Assembly (NCBI GenBank): GCA_020025135.1
Contig: JAHHSQ010000009.1
Coordinates: 1 to 45,701, forward strand
Reading direction: 5' to 3'
Source of the DNA: Pectinatus sp.
GTDB lineage: Bacteria; Bacillota; Negativicutes; Selenomonadales; Selenomonadaceae
Length of the DNA: 45,701 nucleotides
The notes under the pieces: model-generated
What the model saw: only the letters and a program-made list of their open reading frames with translations
The model's database searches: none
Told to the model about the DNA's origin: nothing
Part shown: positions 1-8,501 of the stretch, one piece after another
How positions within the stretch are numbered: the first letter of the stretch is position 1
How the letters are laid out: the number at the start of each line of letters is the position of its first letter
Made by a program: the position numbers and the translations under genes

Positions 1-9
1 TGATATTAC

Positions 10-143
10 TTGACATACTCCCCACGGCTAAAGCCGAGGGATTCTGGGATATTAGCGAACCTTGCCTACTGAAATAGCAGGTCTTACGAGTTCTCTCCAC
101 AATGGACAATGCCCTGCCCATTTTTATGATTAGATTTGTATGT
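10..143 (-). mobile_element. tnpB-less IS200/IS605-type miniature element (copy 1)
   Basis: On the minus strand this copy runs from a left end shared with the copy at 18740-18875 to a right-end hairpin (CCCCACGGC / GCCGAGGG arms on the plus strand) closed by TCAA, the usual right-end cleavage motif of IS200/IS605 elements. The stretch from GGGCAGGGCATTGTCC to the hairpin is the same as the segment directly downstream of the tnpB remnant at 31655, where a TnpB guide (reRNA/omega RNA) would be encoded. There is no tnpB or tnpA here, so this is either a solo right end or a MITE-like element needing a transposase in trans. The left boundary is set only by where the similarity with copy 2 stops. 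Confidence 0.75.
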
Positions 144-184
144 TATCTTGCTCATGCCTATATAATAATGTGCAGATATATAAC

Positions 185-859
185 TTACAAATATATACTA
201 TAATCCACCTTAAATTGCTTACGTAAAAAAATTGTTCGATTTTCAATATTATTGCTAGAAAGCAGTGGTTCTACGATGGCTACGGTTTTGGCACCAGCCT
301 CAATCACAGCGGCTAAATTCTTTTCATTGATACCACCAGTGGCAACAAAAGGTATCTTGACCCGTTTACTAATATAACGCAAAAACTCTAAACCTAAAGG
401 TTCTTCATCTTTTTGTATTTCAGATGGGAAAATAGGTCCTACTGCCAGATAGTCAATGCAAGTACCAAGCGATTCTGCCAGTTCTACCTCTTCAGCATTG
501 TGAACAGATAAACCAATAATCTTATCTTCACCTAAAAGTTTACGCACAACGCGCGGTGGCAAGTCATTCTGACCAATGTGTACTCCATCAGCATTAACAG
601 CCATAGCAAGGTCTACAAAATCATTGATGATAAAGACGCCTCCTGCTTGTTTCACCATATCCTGCAAAACAAGACATTCTTCATAACGAGAAATGGCATC
701 TTTATCTTGTTCGCGATAGTGGATAAATTTTATATCCGCATCCAACATCGCTCGCACTGTGGGAATATTATCTTTTTCATAAGAAAACTTTTCAGCAGTA
801 ATACCATAAATATCACTTTTTAAGAAAACTTCCATACCCTTGCGCAATTTCATAGCCAT
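185..859 (-). CDS. thiE: Thiamine-phosphate synthase
   Basis: ThiE joins the pyrimidine and thiazole moieties to form thiamine phosphate in the cytosol; it is a TIM barrel. Diagnostic segments are GVHIGQNDLP, GLSVH, YLAVGPIFPSEIQKD and PFVATGGI, which carry the diphosphate and thiazole-phosphate contacts. The length (about 224 residues) is normal. ATG 859 is chosen because AGGGG lies about 8 nt upstream; ATG 853 is equally possible, and an upstream GTG at 868 overlaps the Shine-Dalgarno. The gene stands alone: no other thi genes and no TPP riboswitch core are visible in the 180 nt upstream, so it may serve salvage or be regulated elsewhere. The family is clear; the exact start is less certain. 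Confidence 0.93.
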   Translation of the reverse strand: MAMKLRKGMEVFLKSDIYGITAEKFSYEKDNIPTVRAMLDADIKFIHYREQDKDAISRYEECLVLQDMVKQAGGVFIINDFVDLAMAVNADGVHIGQNDLPPRVVRKLLGEDKIIGLSVHNAEEVELAESLGTCIDYLAVGPIFPSEIQKDEEPLGLEFLRYISKRVKIPFVATGGINEKNLAAVIEAGAKTVAIVEPLLSSNNIENRTIFLRKQFKVDYSIYL

Positions 860-1050
860 CGACTCCACCCCTTTTATACAATGCTGTACCCAAGAACCAT
901 TTTAGATTCCAATAAAACCTATCTACTATTAATTTTTATATCTATTATCTAAAGATAATAAGATAATAATATTATATCATTAAAATAAGCTGAGTTTCTC
1001 ACAATTTTAGTTGTTTAAAGGAGATTATTGTTCATATAAAATTAACACTT
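860..1050. other. AT-rich intergenic stretch upstream of thiE
   Basis: Very AT-rich, non-coding. On the minus strand a TATAAT (about 970-975) could be a -10 element for thiE, but no convincing -35 lies 17 nt upstream. I see no riboswitch, repeat or terminator with a clear stem. Confidence 0.4.
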
Positions 1051-2187
1051 TTAAGACCTAGAAAAACAAACAGTAGTCGAAAAAACATCTGTGGCAGCGG
1101 TATTAGACAATATTTCTAACGGCCAATCGTGTCCTTTTGCCAACTTTTGCAGTCGCTTTTGCAATACTGATACCACCGGATTTTCCGTCGCAAAATGTCC
1201 AGCATCGAGAACATTTAAGCCAAGTGCCTGCGCGTGTTGAGCCTCATGATATTTAATATCACCAGTAACATACACATCTGCACCACTGCGCTTGGCAATG
1301 TCAATAAATTCTGCCCCCGAGCCACCGCACACTGCTACTTTGCGAATAGGTTTATTATTTGCCTGAATTACCCGCACATCACACTGTAAATCAGTACTGA
1401 CCTTAGATGCAAAATCACTCAAACGCATTATTTCTGGCAAATTGCCAAGGCGACCTAGTCCAGTCGTAGCAGGCATTTCCCTTTGCAAAACGGTAATATC
1501 ATAAGCTGGAACTTCGTACGGATGATTACGCACGAGAGCAGTTATAATATCCTTTTGGCGTGATTCTGGAAAAATACTTTCTATACGCACTTCGTCAACC
1601 ATTTCCGCCTTGCCAACAGCCCCAATAGTCGGATTACTCCCAGCAAGAGGCGTAAAATGGCCAGTACCATGGCTCATAAACATACAATGCGAATAATTAC
1701 CTTCCTGACCCAGTCCAGCATCGCCTAAGGCCTTAGCAAGTTTATCGGCAGCGTATTTTGGCACAAAAACTGCCAACTTCAACCATTTTTCTGACATGGC
1801 AGTCGGAAGCAAAGGACGCAATGTATAAAGGCCCAATTTTTCAGCTAGAACATCATTGACACCACCGGTAGCACTGTCCAAATTAGTATGAGCTGCATAT
1901 ACGGCAATGTCATTTTTTAACAACTCCGCAATTAACCTTCCCTTTGCTAAATCGGTACGCACATTCGAAAGAGCTTTAAAGATGAGTGGATGGTGCGAAA
2001 TAATCATATCCACACCTTTTTCCAGTGCCATATCCACGCTTTGCGCATCGACATCTAGGCAAACGAGTAACCGCTTGACTTCTTGATTAGGATTGCCGAG
2101 CAAAAGGCCCACATTATCCCATTTTTCCGCCAAGCGGCGCGGTGCCATCTGCTCCATAACCTGCATAATGGTATGACATCTTAACAT
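1051..2187 (-). CDS. Nif3-like dinuclear metal centre protein (YqfO family)
   Basis: 378 residues, matching the longer YqfO/Nif3 form in which a PII-like insert splits the metal-binding domain. Visible metal-site segments are ISHHPLIF near residue 64, HTNLDSA near 100 and VTGDIKYHEAQHA near 318. The family is widespread and sometimes annotated as GTP cyclohydrolase I type 2, but its role is unsettled, so no reaction is claimed. The start overlaps the end of trmK by 7 nt, and trmK-nif3 is a conserved Firmicutes pair. It is the last gene of the DUF4145-fbp-trmK operon. Confidence 0.93.
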   Translation of the reverse strand: MLRCHTIMQVMEQMAPRRLAEKWDNVGLLLGNPNQEVKRLLVCLDVDAQSVDMALEKGVDMIISHHPLIFKALSNVRTDLAKGRLIAELLKNDIAVYAAHTNLDSATGGVNDVLAEKLGLYTLRPLLPTAMSEKWLKLAVFVPKYAADKLAKALGDAGLGQEGNYSHCMFMSHGTGHFTPLAGSNPTIGAVGKAEMVDEVRIESIFPESRQKDIITALVRNHPYEVPAYDITVLQREMPATTGLGRLGNLPEIMRLSDFASKVSTDLQCDVRVIQANNKPIRKVAVCGGSGAEFIDIAKRSGADVYVTGDIKYHEAQHAQALGLNVLDAGHFATENPVVSVLQKRLQKLAKGHDWPLEILSNTAATDVFSTTVCFSRS

Positions 2188-2861
2188 TTTTTATCACTTC
2201 CCTTTAAAGCGGCAAGAATTTTTTTCACTTCGAAAAACCGCTCTCCATTTGGAGCTGAACTTTGCAACTGCTTCATGATGAAACTATATTTTTTTAAGAG
2301 CTGTTTTTGGTGTTTAGCAAAGAGCGGTGGGCGCTTTCGTAAGAGTATTGGGCCAAGAAATAGCTCCTGTAAAGATGGCATATTTTCCCTACCTGGCTTA
2401 GCTACTAAGACTTCATACAGATGTCCATTTTCTTCCACCAATGCTTCGTCCGTCAAATGCCAGTTCTGTCCATATAAGAAAGCTCTCACTTTATCTGTGG
2501 CCTGTTGGGGTTGCAATATCAATTGCTTTGCTGTTTTCCATTTGGCAAGGGATATGCTCAATATTTCCTGCATCAAAATTCCGCCCATCCCCGCCATGAT
2601 TATAATATCAACTTCTCCTGCCTGCAAGGGTTCTAAACCATTACCTAACCGGACAGAAATCTTTTTCGCCAATTTTTGCCGCTCGACAAACTCCCTTGCT
2701 CGCTTATACGGTCCTTCATGCACATCAACTGCCACAGCAAAGGGGCTCTGACAATGCTCCACCGCATAGATGGGAATGTAGGCATGGTCTGTACCGATAT
2801 CAGCTATCTTGTTACCTAGTGGAATAAAATCGGCAATCTTCTGTAATCTAACTGTTAACAA
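2181..2861 (-). CDS. trmK: tRNA (adenine(22)-N1)-methyltransferase
   Basis: A class I SAM-dependent methyltransferase that forms m1A22 in tRNA. The SAM-binding segment ADIGTDHAYIPIY is near the N-terminus, followed by IIMAGMGG (motif IV region) and QPQQATDKVRAFL, all typical of TrmK. TTG 2861 is preferred: AAAGG sits 9 nt upstream, and the protein then begins MLTVRLQKIADF, as in the family. A GTG at 2888 would overlap the fbp stop and add nine unconserved residues. Translation is probably coupled to fbp upstream and to the nif3-like gene downstream. Confidence 0.92.
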   Translation of the reverse strand: MLTVRLQKIADFIPLGNKIADIGTDHAYIPIYAVEHCQSPFAVAVDVHEGPYKRAREFVERQKLAKKISVRLGNGLEPLQAGEVDIIIMAGMGGILMQEILSISLAKWKTAKQLILQPQQATDKVRAFLYGQNWHLTDEALVEENGHLYEVLVAKPGRENMPSLQELFLGPILLRKRPPLFAKHQKQLLKKYSFIMKQLQSSAPNGERFFEVKKILAALKGSDKKC

Positions 2862-2877
2862 TATTTCAACCTTTCTA

Positions 2878-5200
2878 TCACGGTTCACTCGGCAAAATGC
2901 CGTTTTTATACAAGAGCATAAGATGGTACAAATCGTTTATTTCTTCTTGAATCTTGACTCCTTCATCAGTATCGGCGACGATAGTTTGATAACTTTGTAC
3001 CTCTACTGATTTAGTCACAGATTCTATATCTTTATTGTCCATAATTGCTTCACGAACATTGGTAAAATCTCGATGCTCTATCAAGCGCAAACCGCGTGAA
3101 TTCGACACCAATGTAAAACCGGCAATACCGGTTTTTTTATGATAGGCCCGACAGAAACCACCGTCAATGACGATGGCCTTGCCATTGGCTTTAATAGGGC
3201 TTTCTCCATCTTTCACCTTAATCGGAACATGACCGTTTATGATATGTCCATGCTTTGGTTCTAAGCCAAATTCTTGCAAGATGTACTCGCAAAAATCTTC
3301 TTGGTCATAGAAGTGGAAATAATAGTCAGAAGGCTCTTTCCAGAGCTTTTTGTCGTCGGTAAAAACGCGTTCAAAGGTCTTCATTTCTCGCCCAGATACG
3401 GGAGAGTTAAAACCACACCACAGATACCACATAAAATCTAAAGTAAATTGACTACAATCTGGTTGATAGGCCTGACGAATTTTTTGCTCGACATAATCGA
3501 GATAAGCACGGCCACTGTAATTTCGACCTTCATAACGGAGCATCCGGAAATTCCCTTCTTTGTCCACAGGAACGCAACCGTGGAACAAAAGATTTCCATT
3601 GTAACATTTATAGAGACTTCCCTTAGAATAAAGAAATTCAATATGTTTTTGTAATTGCGTACTTTCCTTAAAAGAAGCATGTAAATTATCTATGATACTT
3701 TGTTCTTCTTTGGTCAGAGCTAGGGGGTTTGCGGGGTCTACCGTCGGAAATTCCGTGGTATTTAATGGATAATCCACCCCATCAATACAAACCGTATACT
3801 TGTTAAAATCAATTTTATCTAACAAAATGCGCTTTTCCATCTTTAATTCTGGCTGACGCAAAATAAGGGCTGCTTCCAATTTAAAGAGAATGATAGAAAT
3901 GAGCATTTGCGCTGCTTTCATCGGCTTTTGCTCTGGATACACTTCAGCTGCATAGAGGAAGAGGGGACGAATGCTGATGGCATAGCCTTGCTCTAATACT
4001 TCTACATTGCTATAACGCAAAGAAATGCGCACTACTTCTGCAATGCAGACATCGTTGCCAGCTGCCGCTCCCATCCAAAGAACATCATGATTGCCCCATT
4101 GAATATCAATACTGTGATGTTTCATCACCATATTCAAAATGGCATCAGGGCGCTTGCCTCTGTCAAAGAAATCGCCGACAATATGCAATCTCGCTACTGC
4201 CAAACGCTTTATTAACACCGTAAAAGCATAAATAAAATCATCGCCACTGCCAATACTAATCAAGGTATCTAACATCTTACTGCGATAAATTTTGGGGACA
4301 TAATCGGCATCTGGACGCCCACGCAACAATTCATCGATGACATCGCGATAACCATCTGGAATGGCCTTATTTATTTCTAAAGGTTCATACTTATAAGACA
4401 TAAATTTCGCTAAATCGAGAAGATTTAAAATAATTTGGCGATAATATTCAGGTGTCAACAATCTCTGTTTTTGCAAAGAGGCCAATTTTTCGCGCGGATA
4501 GTAAATCAGCGTACAAAAATCTGCTCTTTCTTCTAAAGTCATTTTTTCGCCGAAAACTTTTTCCACTTTTTCCTTAATGACGCCAGAACAGTTGTTTAAA
4601 ATGTGGAAAAAAGACTCGTATTCACCGTGTAAATCACTCCTGTATTTTCCTCTAAATTAATTTAGAAGATGGTGTTCACATGAAGATGCTAATTTCATGC
4701 AGTTCTTGATAGAACTTCTCACAGTTTCCTGTAAGCACAGACTATCTCTTCTCCCTCGTCACGACACGTTAGGGCGAAACCACTTCGATATGCTTATACC
4801 TACTTCCTTCACGGGGAATAGTCGTTGAACTTGCTCCTTTTCAGAGCTTAGCTGCTGATTGCCAATTTAACGATGTTTAGGTTTTAACCGTGCATCATCT
4901 CGTCAATTTTTTCTGCTTTCGCCACTATCACAATTATCTCTATTGCAAAATTTTGTTGTAGTTTGACCAGCTTTACGGTGTTTCAGCAATTCAGTTTCTT
5001 TGTTGGATTTGCATCACTATATACAAGTTTCCCTATATACTTACCAGTTCATCTTGCGATGGATTAATAAAATGTTCGGTCGGTTTCGGTAGACTCAAAA
5101 CGCCGTTGAGGTGAATTAATTCGGCATAAACGGAACGACAAGTTGGATATTTCTCGGAAAGCAATCTTAAATATTTGTATTTGTCTTCTTGAGCTTGCAT
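2878..5200 (-). CDS. fbp: Fructose-1,6-bisphosphatase, class III, interrupted by a group I intron
   Basis: Gluconeogenic FBPase of the metallophosphatase type. Exon 1 is 5200-5067 (ATG after GAAAGGA; 44 codons plus two bases) and exon 2 is 4639-2878. Joining them gives 631 residues, close to the usual 640-670 of class III enzymes. The junction codon AT|G makes ...TEHFMSDLHGEYESF..., which restores the conserved D-x-H metal motif. Further metal motifs in exon 2 are GDFFDRGKRPD and WGNHDVLWMGAA, plus INGHVPIK near the C-terminus. Unspliced reading runs into TAG soon after the exon, so an annotation starting at ATG 4566 would lose about 69 N-terminal residues. DUF4145 lies 15 nt upstream and trmK overlaps the end, suggesting one operon. 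Confidence 0.93.
4640..5066 (-). ncRNA. Group I intron 1 (in fbp)
   Basis: 427 nt and ORF-less. On the minus strand the core strings appear in order: P (GAATTGCTGAAACACCG, about 4992-4976), Q (AATCAGCAGCTAAGC), R (GTTCAACGACTAT, 4830-4818) and S (GAGATAGTC, about 4750-4742). P4 can pair TGCTGA with TCAGCA, and P7 pairs the GACTAT of R with the ATAGTC of S. The 5' exon ends TTTTAT and the guide GTAA (5044-5041) pairs with TTAT through a terminal U.G wobble. The intron ends in G. A P2 hairpin (TATATAGGG... TTGTATATA) and a 3' tail hairpin (TCTAAAT/ATTTAGA) are visible. Splicing is inferred from exon continuity, not shown. Confidence 0.93.
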
Positions 5201-5215
5201 AACTTATCCTTTCTG

Positions 5216-5866
5216 CTATTTAGATGGTTGACCTTTCAACTTGTTTTGAATACTCGTGGGAAAATCTTGTGCTATTGTTGCGATATTTTTAGGCACAGTA
5301 ATTATATAATAGACAATCATATTCAACATCGTAAAAAAAGTTTTGGCTATGTCTTCCGTATCAGAAAAATCAATAATTCCCGGCCTGATGTAACTGGAAT
5401 TTTCACAGTGCAAGGCTTCTGCTACATCCTTGATGACAGCTGGCAAACCACGCTTCACCAAATTATCCAAAGCCCTTTCTACATTGTCACTTTTTTCACC
5501 CACACTCTGCAACAATTTTTGCAAAGCTAAACGCAATAAAGCCGATGCTGCTCGGGGAGAGTATGTATAAACGTTGGAAGCTTCCTGATAAATACTCTTG
5601 ACCTCTGAGGGCATATCGGAACTGGGCGGATTAATTGCCGAAGTAGGTGGATAAATCTTGATTTTATTCAACCACACTGAATACTTCTTACAACTATCAC
5701 ATTTGGCGACAAAAAGAGGAGAAACTGGTATCGCCATAAAAGGAGAAAAATTAGAAGGTTTTTGCTCGCCTAGAGAAACGTCTCGCCACTCTTGATGGGC
5801 ATAGGCATGGCAAAAAGGGCAAGTAAATGCCTCTAACTCATAAGCTGGTGCCACATAATCACTCAT
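5216..5866 (-). CDS. DUF4145 domain protein with N-terminal zinc ribbon
   Basis: 216 residues. The N-terminus carries CPFC (near residue 16) and CDSC (near 57), a plausible four-cysteine zinc site. The C-terminal half is helical with the DUF4145 signature of an Arg/Ala-rich helix (YSPRAASALLRLALQKLL). DUF4145 occurs in uncharacterised proteins and in some defence or restriction contexts; nothing here points to a reaction. ATG 5866 is chosen because GAGGAATTT precedes it; the longer reading from a TTG at 5929 has no Shine-Dalgarno and overlaps the promoter side. It is the first gene of the operon running into fbp (15 nt gap). Confidence 0.8.
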   Translation of the reverse strand: MSDYVAPAYELEAFTCPFCHAYAHQEWRDVSLGEQKPSNFSPFMAIPVSPLFVAKCDSCKKYSVWLNKIKIYPPTSAINPPSSDMPSEVKSIYQEASNVYTYSPRAASALLRLALQKLLQSVGEKSDNVERALDNLVKRGLPAVIKDVAEALHCENSSYIRPGIIDFSDTEDIAKTFFTMLNMIVYYIITVPKNIATIAQDFPTSIQNKLKGQPSK

Positions 5867-5934
5867 AAATTCCTCGCTACTCGGAATAACTCCGATTCTA
5901 GCCTTCCTTTCTTTAATATGACGTGTCAATTTAC

Positions 5935-5943
5935 ATTATAGCA
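5935..5943 (-). promoter_or_regulatory. Extended -10 promoter for the DUF4145-fbp operon
   Basis: On the minus strand TGCTATAAT is an extended -10 element about 70 nt before the DUF4145 start. The -35 region is poor, as is allowed for extended -10 promoters. Position and sequence only; no start site is known. Confidence 0.5.
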
Positions 5944-5963
5944 TATAATATACTCACATATAG

Positions 5964-6000
5964 AAAAAGATGGCATCTTATCAAAAAATACCATCTTTTT
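5964..6000 (-). terminator. Second hairpin downstream of rpsI
   Basis: Stem AAAAAGATGG/CCATCTTTTT with a 17-nt loop, able to act in either direction because both arms provide U-rich tails. It lies between the primary rpsI terminator and the DUF4145 promoter, and probably serves as a backup terminator for rplM-rpsI. Confidence 0.6.
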
Positions 6001-6025
6001 GTCTTATTTTTAGCAATTTTTTGGT

Positions 6026-6058
6026 AAAAAAAAGCCTGCCAACAGTTGTTGGCAGGCG
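6026..6058 (-). terminator. Rho-independent terminator of rplM-rpsI
   Basis: On the minus strand GCCTGCCAACA/TGTTGGCAGGC forms a perfect, GC-rich stem with a tiny loop, followed directly by an eight-T run. It lies 15 nt after the rpsI stop. Confidence 0.92.
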
Positions 6059-6072
6059 ATAAATCGACAATA

Positions 6073-6465
6073 TTAACGTTTGGAGAATTGAGAAGCTTTG
6101 CGAGCTTTTTTCAATCCATATTTACGACGTTCTTTTTCACGTGGGTCACGTGTTAAGAAACCAGCTTTTTTCAAAGATAAGCGAAGGTCGCCATCTACTT
6201 CTAATAAAGCACGAGCAATGCCGTGACGGACCGCACCAGCTTGACCGGAAGCGCCGCCTCCAGCAACTTTAGCGATAACATCGTATTTGCCTTCTGTTTC
6301 AGTAAGAACGAGCGGTTGTTTAACAATAAGTTCTAAGGTCTTTAAGCCGAAGTATTCAGCCATATCGCGACCATTTATTTTAATGTTGCCTTCACCTGGT
6401 ACCAAGCGAACTCTGGCAACAGAAGTTTTTCTGCGACCTGTGCCGTAGTAAGTAACTAATGCCAT
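6073..6465 (-). CDS. rpsI: 30S ribosomal protein S9
   Basis: 130 residues, the standard bacterial length. Family signatures are GTGRRKTSVARV at the N-terminus, GGGASGQAGAVRHGIARAL in the middle and the basic tail KKARKASQFSKR, which reaches the P-site tRNA. It is co-transcribed with rplM (25 nt gap), the universal L13-S9 pair, and closed by the strong terminator at 6026-6058. Confidence 0.98.
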   Translation of the reverse strand: MALVTYYGTGRRKTSVARVRLVPGEGNIKINGRDMAEYFGLKTLELIVKQPLVLTETEGKYDVIAKVAGGGASGQAGAVRHGIARALLEVDGDLRLSLKKAGFLTRDPREKERRKYGLKKARKASQFSKR

Positions 6466-6490
6466 TTAATATGTTCTCCCTTCCCGGTTA

Positions 6491-6931
6491 TTAACGGATA
6501 TCAAAAGTAATCTTTTCTGGTTTTTGAGCTGCATGTGGATGTTCTGGGCCAACGAAAACGCTCAATTTTCTGTACATCTGTGCACCCAAACGGTTTTTAG
6601 GCAACATTCCACGAATTGCCATTTCCAAAACCTTCTGTGGCTGGGTTTCTAACATTTTGCCAGCTGTGGTGAAGGTGGTTCCGCCAGGATAACCAGAATG
6701 ACGGAAATAGGTTTTCTTAGTCAATTTTTTACCGCTGAAAACTACTTTTTCTGCATTGACGATGATGACATAATCACCTGCGTCAAAATGCGGTGTGAAA
6801 GTAGGTTTATGCTTTCCGCGTAATATTTTAGCTACTTCAGCTGCCAAGCGACCAACGGTTTGGCCTTCAGCATCAACGATATACCATTTGCGCTCAACAT
6901 TTTGTTTGTTAGCCATGAATGTTGTTTTCAT
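6491..6931 (-). CDS. rplM: 50S ribosomal protein L13
   Basis: 146 residues. Recognisable segments are ERKWYIVDAEGQTVGRLA, LRGKHKPTFTPHFDAGDYV, YFRHSGYPGG and GMLPKNRLG. ATG 6931 follows GCAGGGAAGGAG; an in-frame upstream GTG would add 18 unconserved residues and lies within the leader. The Shine-Dalgarno sits in one arm of a leader pairing (6942-6949 with 7032-7039), suggesting L13 autoregulation. Confidence 0.98.
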   Translation of the reverse strand: MKTTFMANKQNVERKWYIVDAEGQTVGRLAAEVAKILRGKHKPTFTPHFDAGDYVIIVNAEKVVFSGKKLTKKTYFRHSGYPGGTTFTTAGKMLETQPQKVLEMAIRGMLPKNRLGAQMYRKLSVFVGPEHPHAAQKPEKITFDIR

Positions 6932-6941
6932 CTTTTTCTCC

Positions 6942-7039
6942 TTCCCTGCAATGCACTGAGGATTTTTCCTCTTATATAGGGACATATCAATTTATTGATT
7001 TTGTTGTGGAAGTCGCATTGCGATTACCGGGGCAGGGAA
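6942..7039 (-). promoter_or_regulatory. L13-type ribosomal protein leader
   Basis: In the 5' UTR of rplM, TTCCCTGC (7039-7032) is complementary to GCAGGGAA (6949-6942), which directly adjoins the GGAG Shine-Dalgarno. Between them are a GAGGA.../...TCCTC hairpin and an ATGC/GCAT complementarity. This long-range architecture is what is known for L13 leaders of Firmicutes, where L13 binds its own message. The assignment rests on pairing and position; a covariance search was not possible. Confidence 0.7.
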
Positions 7040-7065
7040 TCACAGGCAAATCTCCATACTTGTTT

Positions 7066-7094
7066 AGTATAATCAAAATTATTGCTATCGTCAA
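7066..7094 (-). promoter_or_regulatory. Sigma-A promoter of rplM-rpsI
   Basis: Minus-strand TTGACG (7094-7089), a 17-nt spacer and TATACT (7071-7066): near-consensus housekeeping hexamers, placing the start site just before the L13 leader. Confidence 0.85.
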
Positions 7095-7104
7095 GATTTT
7101 TTTA

Positions 7105-8493
7105 CTATTTTCCTGGCACTTCTAACCAACTATGTCCGTCTTGTTCTAAAAGAGCATTAGCTTCCTCTGGGCCACTGCTACCTGGGGCATATAAATAGAC
7201 TGGGAGACCAGCCTTTTTATAGGCTTCCTGCATACGGTTGATATATTGCCAACTAACCTCTATTTGCTCCCACCTGGTAAACCAAATATGGTTGTTATTG
7301 ATGCAGGCCTTTAGAAGTCTTTCGTATGCTTCCGGCGTATTGAGGCGGTGATGGCTTTCATCTTGACTAAAATCCATCTTAGCTTGAATAATTTCATCGG
7401 TATCGCCAGGTTTTTTCATATTGAATTGTAAATAAACGCCTTCTGTCGGTTGTACCTTAATAATCAAAATATTGCGTGGTGCTTTCTGTAAAAAGGCCGG
7501 CCTAAAGGTGATGGCAATTTCAATTTCTCGCTTATTTAATTTCTTACCCGTGCGGATATAAAATGGTGTTCCCCACCAGCGCTCATTATCAATAAAAAGT
7601 CGCAGAGCCGCATAAGTTTCTGTTCGCGAATGGGGAGCCACTAAATTTTCTTCTCGATAGCCATTGTACTGACCTAAAACCAAAGACTCTTCAATATTTT
7701 CAATAGGGCGTAGGGCCTTTAAAACGCGAATTTGTGCATCGAACAATTCCGTCTGTTGTTCTGGCCACTCCATAGCCACAATAGACAAAATCTGCAAGAG
7801 ATGATTTTGCACCATGTCTTGTAGAGCACCACTAGCATCATAATAACCACCCCGATTGCCAATACCAATGGCCTCAAAAGCTGAAATTTGTACTGACTCA
7901 ATATAATGTGAATTCCAAAGATTAGAAAAAATCGGATTACAAAAGCGTAAGGTTTGAATATTGCGCACCATTTCCTTACCCAAATAATGGTCAATGCGAA
8001 AAATATTATCGGCTGTAAATGTTTGTTCTAACTGCGTATTTAATGCTTTCGCCGAAGCCAAATCTTCGCCAAACGGTTTTTCCAAAATAACTTTAGCTTC
8101 ATTAGAATTATCCACCTGTAAAAGTCCCGTGGCAATGATGCTAAAAAAGCGCGGTGCCACCGCAAAATAAAAAATATGCTCTGTCAAATTATGTTCAGCA
8201 TAATATGTATTTAAACGCCGATACGCTTCTTTATCGATAAAATTCATCTTGTAATAATGAATGCGCAAAGCAAAATTTTCAAAAATATTTTCATCATAGG
8301 GAACACGCGAAAATTTTTTAATCCAATTTCGCGCCAACTGTCGATAACTGGCGGAGGAATAATCCCTCCGCCCAATAATGATGATTTCGTGAGTAAAAAC
8401 CGCTTCCTTTGTCGCTGCCATATTGTAGAAAGCGGGTAACAATTTACGAAAAGTTAAATCTCCAGTACCGCCAAAAATTGTAAACGCTTTCAT
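7105..8493 (-). CDS. zwf: Glucose-6-phosphate 1-dehydrogenase
   Basis: Oxidises glucose-6-phosphate to 6-phosphogluconolactone with NADP+ in the oxidative pentose phosphate branch. The N-terminal dinucleotide motif reads FGGTGDLTFRKLLPA (the usual form is GATGDLAKRKL). The substrate/catalytic segment RIDHYLGKE is near residue 167 and DMVQNHLLQ near 226. At 462 residues it is slightly short of the usual 480-500 but ends in a normal C-terminal region. ATG 8493 follows AAAGGA. The lactonase gene that takes the next step ends 8 nt upstream, so the two steps are co-expressed. Confidence 0.96.
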   Translation of the reverse strand: MKAFTIFGGTGDLTFRKLLPAFYNMAATKEAVFTHEIIIIGRRDYSSASYRQLARNWIKKFSRVPYDENIFENFALRIHYYKMNFIDKEAYRRLNTYYAEHNLTEHIFYFAVAPRFFSIIATGLLQVDNSNEAKVILEKPFGEDLASAKALNTQLEQTFTADNIFRIDHYLGKEMVRNIQTLRFCNPIFSNLWNSHYIESVQISAFEAIGIGNRGGYYDASGALQDMVQNHLLQILSIVAMEWPEQQTELFDAQIRVLKALRPIENIEESLVLGQYNGYREENLVAPHSRTETYAALRLFIDNERWWGTPFYIRTGKKLNKREIEIAITFRPAFLQKAPRNILIIKVQPTEGVYLQFNMKKPGDTDEIIQAKMDFSQDESHHRLNTPEAYERLLKACINNNHIWFTRWEQIEVSWQYINRMQEAYKKAGLPVYLYAPGSSGPEEANALLEQDGHSWLEVPGK

Positions 8494-8501
8494 TTGTTTT
8501 T

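Noticed and set aside
860..1050. TPP riboswitch upstream of thiE
   Set aside because: The CTGAGA and ACCTGATCTGG-type core strings are absent.
4640..5066. Group II intron or retroelement as the cause of the interruptions
   Set aside because: No domain V-like hairpin, no reverse transcriptase and no GUGYG start; the P, Q, R and S strings and terminal G fit group I.
5189..5530. Open reading frames on the strand opposite to real genes, including in the introns
   Set aside because: They lack ribosome sites and recognisable domains and are shadows of coding or structured sequence.
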